DNA of 64,000 nucleotides, taken from Eonycteris spelaea (taxonomy: Eukaryota > Chordata > Mammalia > Chiroptera > Pteropodidae). A model generated the notes under the pieces. That model was not told the DNA's origin and ran no database searches. It saw nothing but the letters and a program-made list of their open reading frames with translations. Positions 34,994-47,324 of this stretch are shown piece after piece (within the stretch, counting starts at the first letter, position 1; each line of letters starts with the position of its first letter). Location of the stretch: NCBI GenBank assembly GCA_003508835.1, contig PUFA01000092.1, positions 5,890,001 to 5,954,000 on the forward strand, written 5' to 3'. The position numbers were made by a program, and so were the translations under genes.

Positions 34994-35548
34994 TTTGTGG
35001 TTATAAGAGTGAGGAATGTTTAACCTTTCACTGTTTTTAAGCCTTTACCGTCTCTTCATAATATAGAGCAGGGGTCATAACTTCAAGGAAAACACGGTGA
35101 TCAAATAATTAAATGTGTGTGAGTATGTGACATCATGGTTATAGGACAAGAGGGAATGATTGGAGAAAGTCCCTGTCTACAGACATGCTACTTCACTGAA
35201 AATGAAACCAAAACCAAAACCAAAACCACTGTTTGTCCAAACAAAACCTGCCTATGAGCCATATTAAGCCAATTGGTCACTAGGATCATCTTTCTATCCT
35301 ATTTTTCTAATCCTCACTACAAAGACAGTTGACTTCCCTCCCATGTAACTGGAATCAACCATCCCTTTCATGGTTAACACAGATAAAAACCAACAGAAAC
35401 GTATCATAGTACCACTCCAATTATTCCAGGAGCCAGCCAAAAGCAGGAACCTTGCTGCTTTATCTTTGTATTCTATGTACCTAATTTGCAAATACTAGGT
35501 ATCGTGATCTCATGGAAAAATCACATCAAATAAAAGGGAGTAATGATA
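34994..35548. other. no gene seen; contains short hexamer repeat
   Basis: 'accaaaaccaaaacc' hexamer repeat at 35205-35228; otherwise unique. Confidence 0.45.
35205..35228. repeat. (CAAAAC)n short repeat
   Basis: About four hexamer units ending 'aaaccaaaaccactg'. Confidence 0.85.
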
Positions 35549-35740
35549 CCTAAAAATCATGGAGTGCTCATTTCTTGCTAGGCACTGTCTTAAGAGTTTT
35601 CCGTGTTACTCTTTTATTTGCTCTTCCTACTAATCTTTTACTTTAGTACTATTATTATCCCATTTTTATGAATGGGGGAACTGAAGCTAGAGTCACACAA
35701 ATGATGAAGCGGAGATTCCATGACTCCAAAGTTCATGATT
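35549..35740 (-). mobile_element. MIR SINE, antisense
   Basis: 'gagtgctcatttcttgctag', 'gcactgtcttaagagttttc', 'gtactattattatcccattt', 'atgggggaactgaagctaga' and 'gtcacacaaatgatgaagcg' are the inverted MIR core and flanks in order. Confidence 0.75.
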
Positions 35741-36368
35741 TTCACCAAAATGTAAATACTTATGATAAAGCAAGAGTGAGTCAGCAGTTCAAGGACTGTG
35801 CAATTGGACAGAAGGAAGATATTGACTGTAGCTAATATTTAACAGGGAATTATTGCCTACAAAGATACACCTTGGGCATATTATAGAGAGGGTAACAGCA
35901 GTGTGTCCAGGGAGTTTGGACAGGAGCTTAGTGGTGGGAGAGGGAGGTCATGGGATAGGGATGGAGTGTGGTCTGACCAGAGCAGACAGGCATAGATAGT
36001 CTCTATGTCATGTATTTGAAGCACATCTAATTTTCTCTCCATCTACCACCCTACCCCCGGTTGTCTGGCATCTATCAAGTTAAGTAGCAGAAAAACATAA
36101 ACTTTAGTAATGTGTAGTAAAGGATGAAACTCCCCCATTCATAGCACACCAGTGTTATGTTCTAAGAGGCGGGTTTGTTTGTATTGTGGATGTTTTCCTC
36201 TGAGGAAGGGCTAGAAGAGATCAGAGAGGATGAATCCCAACCCCCACAGGAGCACAAGAGGCAAAATGCTACTCTAATCTCACATCCAGATTCTGTCTAT
36301 TGGGTTGATTTCTGGTAATAACATTTTTGACAATGAACAGAATCTTTCTATACTTCTTAATGTCACTC
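35741..36368. other. no gene seen; possible weak L2 trace
   Basis: Text around 35910-36000 ('ggagtttggacaggagctta') may be inverted L2, but too diverged to call. Confidence 0.35.
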
Positions 36369-36765
36369 TGTAATGGCTAATTTTATGTGTAATGCTAGGT
36401 CAAACATTACTCTAGATGTTTCTGTGAGGTATTTTTTAGATGAGATTTACATTTAAATGGGTAAACTTTGAGTAAAGCAGGTTATCTTCCAAAATGAAGG
36501 TGTACTTTATTTAATCAGTTGAAGGCCTTAAGAGAAAAAGATTGACCTCCCTGGAAGAAGAGGGAATTCTGCCAGCAGACCACCTTCAGACTCAAACTGC
36601 AACATTTTCCTGGGTCTCCAGCATGCCAGCCTACCCTTCTAAGCCTCATAATTGTGTGAGCCAATTTCTTAAAATAAATCTCTGGATAGATGATTAGATA
36701 GACAGACAGACAGACAGATACATCCTGTTGGTTTTGTTTCTCTGGAGAACCTTGACTAATGTACA
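36369..36765 (+). mobile_element. LTR-like interspersed repeat (family name uncertain)
   Basis: Starts tgtaatggctaattttatg and contains 'ggtcaaacattactctagat', 'gatgagatttacatttaaat', 'atcagttgaaggccttaaga', 'ttcctgggtctccagcatgc', 'ataattgtgtgagccaattt', 'aaaataaatctctgg' and an end 'tctctggagaaccttgacta' plus atgtaca. This order is that of a well known mammalian repeat with TG...CA ends, a polyadenylation-like aataaa and a (GATA/GACA) patch near its 3' end. I judge it to be a solo LTR of an ERVL-related class. Two minus-strand open frames (83 and 122 codons) cross it and are not genes. Confidence 0.6.
36683..36720 (+). repeat. GATA/GACA tetranucleotide patch
   Basis: 'ggatagatgattagata' followed by four gaca units and gata, within the LTR-like repeat. 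The family often carries a ct/ta-rich simple patch at this place. Confidence 0.85.
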
Positions 36766-37637
36766 CCTTATTTTATCAGTTGTAAGATAGATGTACATTT
36801 TTTCACATTTTAACATCTCTGAAATTATATGATATCTTGATATTATTTTAAATGAAATATGATTGTTCCTTGTATTTGACAAAATACCCAAATTCCCCCA
36901 ACTACATCTTAATTTGGAACATATAGGCCAATAGTTTGCTGTAGTGAGCCCCTGACTATAACCACCATCCATGATTTGTGTAACCATGCAGCAACTTCTC
37001 TCCAAGAATCTTGGAACTCTATGCAATTTTAAATAATTATTTTCCATAACCCTGTCATCCAACTATCATCTGTTAGCTCTAAAAAATATTTTCTTCCTAG
37101 AAGATCCAAAATACAAATCTTAGGAGGGAGATAAAGCCTAAAAGGAATGTTGTGAAAGGGGAGAATCAGAAAAGATAACGGAATATATTACATCCTCACG
37201 TAAGCCTCATTTCATTACTTAAACCCCACTTTCCTTTCAGTAGCTTTTAGTCAATAATAGTACCTTTTTATTCTGTCGCAAGTGGCAGTTTGACTTTTTA
37301 CTCGGTATATTTGTAAAAGAACTGGATAACTGGCCAAAATAGCAATCATTTTTTTTGACATATCAGGTTCTTACATAAAACTAAGAGCTCCTCAAAAGTA
37401 GCACTCAATCTTAAGTAGGTGAATATCCCAAGTACTTAGCATTTACACAAGGTGTGTATTAATAGTTGTCAATATATGAATGCCATTGAATTTGTGGACC
37501 ATAATGTGATGTATCACATCCTCCCTCATATTCTTGGGGTAAGTGTGAGAGAGAGAGAGAGAAATTAAGAAGTTGAGCAAATGAAAGAGAGATAGTCTCT
37601 TCTAGATTGCGAATACCTTGAAGGTGGCTTAGTCATA
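36766..37637. other. no gene seen; unique AT-rich sequence
   Basis: A short (GA)n at 37549-37562. Nothing else nameable. Confidence 0.45.
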
Positions 37638-37810
37638 ACAACATAGGTTTGGTGCCATCAAAACACTAGTTTGAATATTGGTTCTGTCATATGCAGGCTG
37701 TGTGACTTTGGAATGTTATTTGTTTTCGATCTTCAGTTTTTTAATTGGAAAGTGAACATTTTACTATCTATGTTGAAGAGTTTTGTGAGGCTTGAAGGTA
37801 ACTTTTGAAA
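37638..37810 (+). mobile_element. MIR SINE
   Basis: 'ggtttggtgccatcaaaaca', 'gtttgaatattggttctgtc', 'caggctgtgtgactttggaa', 'cttcagttttttaattggaa' and 'agttttgtgaggcttgaagg' follow MIR order from the tRNA-like head to the core. Confidence 0.65.
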
Positions 37811-37869
37811 AAACAAGCACTTTATACTTTCACGGGAAGAGTAGCCCTTGTTGCTCTGTCACCACTCTC

Positions 37870-37932
37870 CTACTGTTCCTGCTCAGCACTAGGCACAAGG
37901 AAGATACTCATCATGTTTGTTGAATGAATCAC
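37870..37932 (+). mobile_element. L2/MIR-type 3' tail
   Basis: 'gctcagcactaggcacaagg', 'aagatactcatcatgtttgt' and 'tgaatgaatc' match the L2 terminus. It may be a separate small fragment. Confidence 0.45.
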
Positions 37933-38794
37933 AAAGAAATGTCTTGACAAAAAACACACACTATTTTCAGCTTTCTATACGATATGAAATAAATTTTAAA
38001 GCCTGACTCTTATGAATACAAAGTAAAGAACCATTCATGCAGTCTTTTTTAACCCTAAATTTTCAATATTTTCAACTGAGAAGCCATCAGCTCCATTGTG
38101 TTACTCATTTTTTAACCTTTCTCAATTGTAAGTTTCATCTATACATAAATGGAACCAAAATGTTCATTTCTAATTTTTAAGAGATAACAACACAGACATG
38201 TTAGTACCCAAATTATTCTCTCTCATTTTTTTCTTTCCTTCTTTTTTTTTTCTATCAACCATTTATTTGAAATCAATAAATGAATCATCCAACAGGCAAA
38301 CAAACTCTGACATATTACTTTAAACCACATCAAAATGAATTGAAAGCTTAAAAGGCCACATAACAGCCATTGGTGTGTATGCTATTCTTGTTGAAAGATG
38401 ATTATATGTCAGAAGGGTCTTTTGTAACATGCTGACCTGGAGACTATCAATTTCACCATCTAGACATACTTTCCTTGTAGGAAACACTGGCAGCCACTTT
38501 GTACTTGCTGTTGTACCCCATAATTCTTCTTCAGATAAATGATTCACCTATGGTATCATTAAGTCAGAGGATCTAAACTAATAGCTAGAAGAAAATGTCA
38601 AAACCAAGTTTCAGATGGCAATAAGAAGAGTAAAACCTAGACAGATTGGAAGCTGAGAGCAGAAGGATAGAAAAAAGATAAGAAGGAAGGAAGTGTGGGT
38701 TGGTGGATGGATTTAGGCCCGATTAGTTCAAAAGACTGAGTCAAATTTTAACTCAAAGCTGTGGGAATTGAGTGGAAGTTGGAATCCAAACAGA
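37933..38794. other. no gene seen; unique sequence
   Basis: T-rich at 38220-38260. A 75-codon minus-strand open frame at 38320-38547 has no recognisable domain. Confidence 0.45.
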
Positions 38795-39060
38795 AACTTC
38801 ATTTATTCAGTGGGGCCATTTAACAAATACTCTCGTGTCAGATGTTCTAAACACTGCGGAAATGTCATTGAACAAAATAGAAACCCGTGAATTCTTAGAG
38901 ATTTATTCCAGTGGGGAAAAGATGAAATAAATAATTAATGTAACCAATAAATAAATTATAAAGTGTATTGGGAGAGAGAGGTGTTATAGAGGAAGAAAAA
39001 AATCAGAGTAAAGAAGAGTATAAATGCCAGAGTGGAGGTTGCCATTTAAATGATGTAGTC
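38795..39060 (-). mobile_element. L2 LINE 3' region, antisense
   Basis: 'aacttcatttattcagtggg', 'catttaacaaatactctcgt', 'gttctaaacactgcggaaat', 'tgaacaaaatagaaacccgt' and 'ggttgccatttaaatgatgt' follow the inverted L2 end and adjacent part in order. Confidence 0.6.
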
Positions 39061-39394
39061 TTAATATGTGGATTACCTAAATATCTACTATTTACCAGAA
39101 AATGGTAGAATCACAAAAATAGAATACCATTTTATAACATGACATGAGGGGCATTTTATGACATATATATCATGTCAAAAAAACTACTCATAATTTTTAT
39201 TAAACTTAAATAAAATATACACTATACATGTAACACTAAAGAAGCTCTGAAATCATTTCAGAGATAGTTACTTGTTCATATTCTTTAATAAAACACTGTA
39301 CTATTAAAATAAAGAAGACAAGTATGTGAATTTTACTTACTGGCAAGGTCATAGTCCTTAAAAACAGTTTCATCTCATCATTGGCCATGTGACC
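39061..39394. other. no gene seen
   Basis: AT-rich, unique as far as I can tell. Confidence 0.4.
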
Positions 39395-39500
39395 AATACT
39401 GTTATCCCTATGTTACAATATGGATATTGAGGCCTAAAGAATGTGACCAAAAACAATTAGTCAGTGGTAAGGAATATGGAAAATTTACATCCTAAGCAGC
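39395..39500 (-). mobile_element. MIR SINE fragment, antisense
   Basis: 'ctgttatccctatgttacaa', 'tatggatattgaggcctaaa', 'gaatgtgaccaaaaacaatt' and 'agtcagtggtaaggaatatg' match the inverted MIR core. Confidence 0.55.
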
Positions 39501-40337
39501 ATGCAATTAATGTCATTTTATGCGAGTTTGGCAATGTAAGAAGTCAAATTATCTCAGCAATTTTGTGAACATGACTTTCTTCATGATTACCCCCTCTTCC
39601 TGTCTGGCTGTCCCCAAAAAACTTGGTTATTAAGTAAAGTTCTTTGAGAGCTATGGATGAGTGCAAATGCCTGAGAAATAGCATAACAGTTTGCAGAATG
39701 TGCCATGCTATAGTTTCTCTAATGAACAAATTCAGGAAAAAACTAAATACTGCCAAAAAGTTTAAGTTTCAAAGTTTTTTATTTTCCTCCTAGAAAAGTG
39801 CCTTTTTTTGGCTCTCACTTCCTTGGAAACTGAGAACAGTTTTACAGTAAGTCTCTTATCTCCTTTCACTTTTTAAATCTTAAGAACATGGTTAATAGTA
39901 CATATTTGTGGTTCAGCTAATGAACTCACTGATTAAACTTGGCAAACGACAGCAATGGCAGCAACCCCACAAAACTTAGGCAATGATGATTTCTTTAAAT
40001 TTGGAATTCAAGATAAAATTGGGAAATTTATAAAGGAGGGGTGAACTTTTTAGGTTGTCCTATCACATAATTTGAAATATGTGGCCAAGAGAATGCAGCT
40101 AAGTATTTATTTTATATCACTTGATTGTTCTGAAAGTTTTCCAAGTTATTGTAGACTAAACTTATAGCAGGATATTGTGTTAATTAACTCTTAAATATTA
40201 ATATGGCCCCATCAAACTGGTTTCCTTGAAACCTCTTTCATTTGTTACCCTACTATTTTCTCATGTAAGAGATGAACGTAAATGTTTAATGCCGTTAACC
40301 CTTTTTGCTACTTGAATTATTATGTTCACACATTTAC
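39501..40337. other. no gene seen; AT-rich unique sequence
   Basis: Nothing nameable in this stretch. Confidence 0.4.

Positions 40338-40401
<64 letters not shown>
40338..40401 (+). repeat. (AG)n microsatellite
   Basis: About 32 AG units with one early interruption (gaaaga near 40347-40352). Its arginine/glutamate-alternating translation (40305-40526) is an artefact. Confidence 0.97.
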
Positions 40402-40403
<2 letters not shown>

Positions 40404-42648
40404 CCTAATTATCTAAGGAAAAAGCCACTGAATATTCAAACTATTTTTACCCAAGGCTTCTTAATTTACCAACCTGTCATATCATTAGTGACCATTTTCC
40501 TTCCCTTGAAAGGTGTCAGGATTTAAACCCCAGTAATTCCAAAATAAGCACATCCTCACTCCCTCTGTTGCCCTTGCTCTGTTGCTTCTGACTTTGACCC
40601 TAAAACCCAATCATTGACCTTATCAGAGCCAGTCAAGCTGCCTTGGGTTAAGGTTTATTTAATGAAAACTTGAGTATGCCATCAGGTTGTATGAAGTTTT
40701 ACTCCTTTCAGAAAAAGGCCAGAAACCCTAAGTGGTAGTCTGGTATGGTTGGAGAGAAAATAAATTGGCTTTGCAATGACCGCTGTGACATCTGGTAGTC
40801 TAATCTCACTGTTGGATTACAACTAGGTGCCCTACATACAGCTGCTCTCAATAGCTACTCAAGGCTACCAGAAGGAAACTCTAACCGGTAAGATTGATGG
40901 AGCTGCAGCTGTCCAGGAAACTGGGAACAGGGTGACATCAGCTGGGCTCCAGAAGTATTGAGGACTTCAGTTTGGCTTCCAGGAACAACTCAAGGTGTTA
41001 ATTCTGATTTCTAAAACTGTGTTTTGGATGCTGGGTACCTTATAAATCAGCTCTAAGGTTAGATATTAAGAGTTCCCACATTTACATTTGAAATACCCAG
41101 AAGCTCCACCCTTCCAGGAAGAGCCAAGATGCTAGAATTAATGGCTGCCTTAATCTGACAGAATCCTACTTTGTAAATTCAAACATTTTCCCTCAACTTC
41201 CTTTACTGAGTAGAAATACGAATGTGAGGAAGTACAACTTTAAAACTTTGGCTTTAACAGCTTAATATTGCTGAGTGCTAAAACATTTAAAGTATAATTT
41301 TAAAGGAGTATAATAATAAATTCCAATCCAGTGTATGTTTTAATAAGATTCCTATATATGACTCCATACTACATGTTTATTATTTTAGATCATATATCTA
41401 AACCATTTTCTTCTCATTGGCAAACATACACTCCCATGAGCAATGAGATTTTAATAAATTAGGTATCATCTTCTATAAATATGTTTTTTTTTTAATCTGT
41501 CTTTTATTTATACTGGGTTTTCAAAGAGTTTGGGGAGATATTTTTTTTTCTTAACCCATTTGTGAGATTGATTTAGCCTGTATACACCTGTACGATTTCT
41601 ACTATATCCTAATTTCTCAACTATAATTTCATTTTTCCCAGAAATTCTTTGAGTGACACAGTGAACTGTTAAGATCGTCTGGTAATTTACTATAAGGATT
41701 TCCTGAAATGAGCAGCATCATTGATGCCCAAAGCTACTCCTTTTTAATATTCTAGAGTGTTTTAGGACCATTCTTTGACTTCCCTTTCACATGTGGGTTG
41801 TCTTCATAATATTTTTTTTTCACAGAGAAGAAACGCAGAATGGGTAAGAGGCCTTGCCTGAGGCTATCTGTATCTCCTTCAACAAAGCTTTTTCTTTGTG
41901 TGCGTGTCCCTACCAACTAAATTACCCTGTATACTATCAGTAAACTATAAAGTCGGTCTCAAGAAAAACTGTTCTTGCTTTTCCTGTTTAAACATGAGTA
42001 TGGGGCACACACATATGAGAAGGCCAAATAAAAGACCAAGAAATGAGTAGAGTGAGAGCCAAGTCAATATTTAAGAGTAAAAATACATAACTGAAATTAC
42101 ATATAACTGAAAGTGCATAACTTTGAAATTGGACAGTTACTGACAGCCTCAAATACTCTTGCACAGGTATCAAAAACAGAGAGCAGCTGCGCTAAAACGC
42201 TGAGACCAACAGTTACTTATTTCCTATCATAAACTCACTAGTACAGTCTCTAGCATGAAAAGTTAAGATTGTTAGCAATGCCTAACCACCTAATTGCCCA
42301 AGTAACTGTCTTTTCTTTTATGGGCCTCATTGTCTTAAGCATGAAGGAAGTGGTAAACCAATAGGACTGTAATCTATTATCTGTTACCACTTAGAGCAGT
42401 GATGTGTTGTGACACCAAGAAAGAAAAAGGCTGAGGAGACAGACATAGGGGAGTCTCATCAATAAAGGCTGCACTAGACACTGTCTTCATCTTTCTTTCT
42501 GACTGTGGAGATGCTAGATGTGTGTGTGCCTATGGGAAGAAGGAAAAGGGAAAGATTTGATAGAAAAGCTTAAATTGGGTAAGAAAGGGGTGATCACAGC
42601 AAAAGCGTCTCCTGGTCCCGGTCCACATGCCTGTGAATCAGTCTCACT
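40402..42648. other. no gene seen; partly GC-richer unique sequence
   Basis: 40540-41000 is richer in GC than its surroundings and has no repeat signature that I know. 41450-41830 is T-rich. A MIR-like 'cagagaagaaacgcagaatg' trace lies near 41823. No open frame above 61 codons. Confidence 0.45.
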
Positions 42649-42670
42649 CACACACACACACACACACACA
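42649..42670. repeat. (CA)n microsatellite
   Basis: Eleven perfect CA units. Confidence 0.95.
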
Positions 42671-44807
42671 TCTCCATAAATTGGTTAACCTTACAGATTA
42701 TTGAATAGAGAAGCTCATACACTAGGTGGCAGAACACATGGTGAATCCACATGCCAGGAACCTCGGATGGTATATACAGTGGAAATTGGTTAGCACATAT
42801 CAAACGCATGTCTATGCCTCTTACTAGAAAGTACAGAAATAAAAGTAAATACAAAAGAAGCTTCAATTTTAATGCTGTTTTACCAAAGCTAATCTGCTGC
42901 CACAGATGGTCAAAACATATTTTTGTTTGCTTGTTTTAAGCCCTAGAATTTGTAACTGTTGACTTTTATGATTAAGACAGCAATTTTGAGAAAATCCTTT
43001 AATTGTTATGCTTTTAAAATCTTAGTGTCTGGATACCACTCTAAAGGTTTTCTTTCGTCCCTTCTGTTCTATACTCTATAAAATGTTAGCTCCACAGTTC
43101 TAGGATCCAGTACAAAGCTGACTAAATAGATCATAAAATTGGATGACCACAAGCATTAAAATAAAAGTTCTTTCTTTTTCCATGAACTAGAAACTAGTGT
43201 AAGCTTTTATATAGTTCATACTTAAAGTTAAGCTTCAAATAATCCTAGAATCAGTCAATATAAATTAAGGGATAATAGCAGTGAAGAAATCATGTTTCTA
43301 TAAACACCCTGGTTCTGTAAAAAAAAAAAAAAAATTAAACATTCTTAATGAAATGTTTCAAGAACCTAGATTGGAATAAAAACTTACTTATACTAATGTA
43401 AAGTCTGGTTGAATGATTTTGTTATAAACTACAAATTAAATATAGATAGGTATTAGATGTCAAAATATTAGATATCAATTAGATATAACATGATGTGTCA
43501 TGTAAACATATTCTGATTGGACCCTAAAATATCCATAGACATTTTAGCATATCCCTTTAGACTATTAGAATATCCCTTAAAATCATATGAAATAATCATG
43601 TTCTACCTGTGTGAAAATATCTTCCATCAGAATCTCCAATGGATCCATGATATATATAAGATAAACTTTAAAACCACTGCCCCGAAGGATATGTCTTACA
43701 CAAGTGAAGTCTTTATAGTGACCAGTAGTGCTTTGCTTTTTTTAAATAGCTCTTCTAGTTTAAGGTTGTTATACTTACTCAACTAGTAAGACATTATCTC
43801 ATACTTTTGTAATATCTGGTCTTTGTACTCATTGCAAAATGTAAATTCCTTTTTATCATCCATGCTGTTCAGAGAAAAGAAAAGAAGTACCTAGTAGAAT
43901 AAAGACTATCTTATAAGCTAATAAGAGTGGAATTCGAACCTTAGAAGATTTATTTAAAAATCAAAACAAAAACACAAATATCCTGGCCAATTTTATTATC
44001 TATAAATTCAAAGCAGTTTATTTTTTGCTATCTTTCAGAGAGAAAGAAAAAACTTTATCTTCATTTTAATTGTATTCATAGATATTATAATTATTTTATA
44101 AGCGATCATTTGGCAATATGTTTAATGATTTGAACATTAAAAAGTAATCTTTAAACTGTACAGCCTTTCTTTACTTAAATAAGCAAATTTTTATCTCTAG
44201 AACAGTCTCATAAAAAATTGAATAGCTTCTCTTTTTTACCATCCAGGAAAAATGAGCAAAAGACAAAAGAATGTATTTTCCTTTTTCTCTAGACTTGCAG
44301 GCTTCAAAAGTCTCCTGACTATGGGGACAAAACAAAGTTTTTACAAAGCTGATAGACAGTTCAAAGTTCTCCATACAATGACAAAGAACTGCTTAAGCCT
44401 AGTTGTTTACTGTTGTAAACTAAGATGTGTTCTGCCTCATCTCAGAAGATGGCAGACATCCAGTAAGTTTCATTGATAAACCTCATAAAAACTTCCCTCA
44501 AAATTTCTTCAAACTCTTTTCTCATCAGGTAAATATTGACTGCACATATCATTTGATAGTTAATTGTTTATTAACTACCTGTTATATGTCTGTATTTTCC
44601 TAAATTATTATTTGTATCATTATTTTAAGCTTGTGTGGTTTATGAGGTCCAAGACTTCTGTTCAGTATCCCAAACCAAACTAAATTCTTTAAAAGGAAGC
44701 ATTGCCTTATATCTTTTTTTTTTATTATTCTCCATAATACCTAGCAGAATATCTTGTCCTTGAATGTACTATTCAGTCTTGACTTAACTTTTTTAAGTCT
44801 AGCTGAC
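42671..44807. other. no gene seen; AT-rich unique sequence
   Basis: A 16-base A run at 43319-43334 has no recognisable retroelement in front of it. Open frames of 62 to 89 codons (42751-44476) have no domain. Confidence 0.45.
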
Positions 44808-44826
44808 AGAGAGAGAGAGAGAGAGA
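44808..44826 (+). repeat. short (AG)n repeat
   Basis: About nine AG units. Confidence 0.85.
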
Positions 44827-46447
44827 ATCTAAAATTATCTAAAATATATTTATTCATACCAAAACCAGGCCTATAGCACTCCAAACCAGACTTGGAAGCA
44901 TGAGAAGTGGTGGGCTGGATGGAGCAAGACCCATACTATTTATTACAAGGGCCAGTGGCGTACATCTCTTCCCTAACTCTGCATGCAGTAACTTCTCCTT
45001 GTTAACTTGAAATAGGCCGTGTTAAAAGTTTTTATACCACGGGAATTAGCAAATACTACAAATCAGAACTTTTCCTTTCTCTTCTCTTTCATTTTTCTAT
45101 TTTATTCTTCTCTTTCATTCTTTTTTTTTTCATTTTTTCTCTTTCCTCCTTTTCCTTCGTTCCTTCCTTCCTTCCTTCCTTCCTTCCTTCCTTCCTTCCT
45201 TCCTTCCTTCCTTCCTTCTTTCCTTCCTTCTTCCTTCTCCTTCCTCCCTTACTTTCCTTGTTTTCTCTCCATCCTGTCTTCCTTCTTTTTCTTTCTTTTT
45301 TGTAGAGCAAGTTGTTATATGTTTACCAACACATCACTGTTTATAATTTACAACAATAGATTTAGAGCCATCCATAGAGTATATATAGATTTGAATATGT
45401 TTTAACTTTTGAGCAAACTTAAAAGTTCTCTGCCAAATCAAAGGTCATTCGGTGCACATAGAAATAATATATTCATATTATTAGTGGAGAGAATCTATAA
45501 TTACCATTTAAACATTAATTTCCTTTGCAAATGATCTTGATATTTAGCAGATAGCTCATGTGTTTACGTGGTGCAGCTATGGTCTTAATAGTTATTTTAA
45601 AGAGATTTTCTGTATGCATAACTTGCAATCCTTCTAAACTGTGAGCTCTTCAGAGGAATTTACTGGATTAAAGACACTTATCAATCAAAGACTATACTAA
45701 TGACTGTGCTAGGCTTAGAATAGTCACTTAGAGAAAATATATAGACATTTATTGCTTAATTTTAAATCTAACATTTCTGAACATAAGAAACTTTAAAAAA
45801 TAATATGTTCAACAAATCAAACAATTTTCAATACACATATTTTCAGCCTTGGAGATGTAGCTAGAGATTTCAATAGCTTTGTCTGTATGTGTGTGTGTGT
45901 GCATGCACGTGTGTGTCTTTTGTCATTTGTTCTGTAATTCAACCTTCAGTTTTTGAAAGATTCTATTGTCTGTATTAGGTCAGCAATATAATCTTTGAGA
46001 AACTTATATTTGTTCTTTAAAACCATGCGTTTGATTGTTGTTTTTTTTAAAGCAACTCCAATTCAGACCCTGGAATCATCCCTGAGCCTCCCTGTACTTC
46101 ATCCAGGAGAAATATTCTTTAGGTCATTGTGAAGAAGTTAAAAAAAACAAGGGGAGGGCACATTAGTAAAATCCTGGTTTGCACATGATATGTTTTTTCT
46201 GACATGAAAAGATTTCTTGTGAAGGCAGATATAAAACACCACTGAAGATAAAAACATTAATTCCACACCAGAATCACATGCAGAAAGTCCAGTCATCCAT
46301 CAAACACACTCAAGACAGGACTTTATTGTATGTGAGCATAGAAATTCATCTCCTATTTCAGGAAAACCAGAAATGTTCTCTTACCACAGAGGCACTGCAG
46401 TAAATCACCTTACCCAAGAAATTCAAAGCAAAGCTAAATCCCCAGTA
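44827..46447. other. no gene seen; contains large pyrimidine tract
   Basis: Besides the TTCC tract and a GT run at 45887-45916 ('gtatgtgtgtgtgtgtgcat'), nothing nameable. Confidence 0.45.
45065..45302 (+). repeat. pyrimidine tract with (TTCC)n core
   Basis: A T/C-only region of about 240 bases, with nearly pure ttcc units at 45161-45222 and imperfect flanks (ctttcctcctttt, cttccttctccttcc). It is the opposite strand of a GGAA repeat. The 128-codon plus-strand and 73-codon minus-strand frames across it are low-complexity artefacts. Confidence 0.95.
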
Positions 46448-46625
46448 CTGTAAGTCCTCACTTAACATCGTGGAAGGTTTTGCAACTTTAAGTGAAACGA
46501 CGTTTAATGAAAGTAAGTTTACCACAGGCTAATTGATGTAAACAAGAGTTAAGTTCCTAAGGCATTTCAAAATTATAACAAAATGATGTTGAACAAACCA
46601 ACGTTATTCATTCAAGGACCTGACA
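46448..46625 (+). mobile_element. Tigger2-like DNA transposon, internally deleted
   Basis: Begins 'ctgtaagtcctcacttaaca' and 'tcgtggaaggttttgcaact', then 'ttaagtgaaacgacgtttaa' and 'ggctaattgatgtaaacaag', the left end of a Tigger2-type pogo/TcMar element. The inverted right end reads 'aaggacctgaca'. TA dinucleotides flank both ends (46446-46447 and 46626-46627), as expected for TA target duplication. At 178 bp nearly the whole interior is gone, including any transposase. Confidence 0.75.
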
Positions 46626-47324
46626 TATACAAGTGGAACAGACATGGGATTCTAGCTCCCTTGCGATAAACTAAACTTCAATGATTGGATTTCCTCATTT
46701 TGCAACTTCCCAATTTTGCCAGTTCAGGATTTTGGTCCTGAAATGCTGCCTGTGCTCCCTGCCAGGGACTGAGTTCCTCATGTTCCCCTCCATAGGAGCA
46801 TCTGTCTGCAGAAACACTGAACCTAGGGTCTACCTTCTCTCTTAAAATGGAGAGTAGCATATGTTAAAGACATGTGAGTATGTAGATGAGCATCTCATCT
46901 AGACATTAGCAGAAAAAATAAAGAATATTTTTGGACAGAAATTGTGTCTCCCTGGAATATATTTTATGACAATAACAAACATTCCAAGTATTTGCCTTTT
47001 GTGGGAATCACCAGAACCTACTCGCACACATTCTAAATGAGGAGAGTATCCACTATGGGATGTCTAAATAGAGACCCAAGATTATGGTGCTTGCTAGGGC
47101 AAAGCAGCAAGGAAAAACATCCAAACTAAAAAGGCAGTTTTTTCTGTAAACAGTAATTTTGAATTGACATTTGACTTCAGATAAGTTGAAACATCTGAGC
47201 TTAAATCCCATGCCAAATTAAAACATACATAAAAACCATACTTTGGGGTTGCAAAGCCTTCAGAGATGGAGTGGTAACCTAAGTATATTCTTCACACAGA
47301 CCTGTTCCTAATCATGTCTCTTCC
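46626..47324. other. no gene seen; unique sequence
   Basis: A 60-codon minus-strand frame at 46678-46860 has no domain. Nothing else nameable. Confidence 0.45.

Noticed and set aside
36694..37062. 122-codon minus-strand frame
   Set aside because: Starts in unique AT-rich sequence and ends within an LTR-like repeat and its GACA patch; composition and position indicate chance.
40305..40526. Frame with a long arginine-glutamate alternation
   Set aside because: Direct translation of the AG dinucleotide repeat.
45019..45405. 128-codon plus-strand and 73-codon minus-strand frames
   Set aside because: Created by the TTCC/T-rich tract, which has few stop codons; same repeat peptide as the other GGAA locus.
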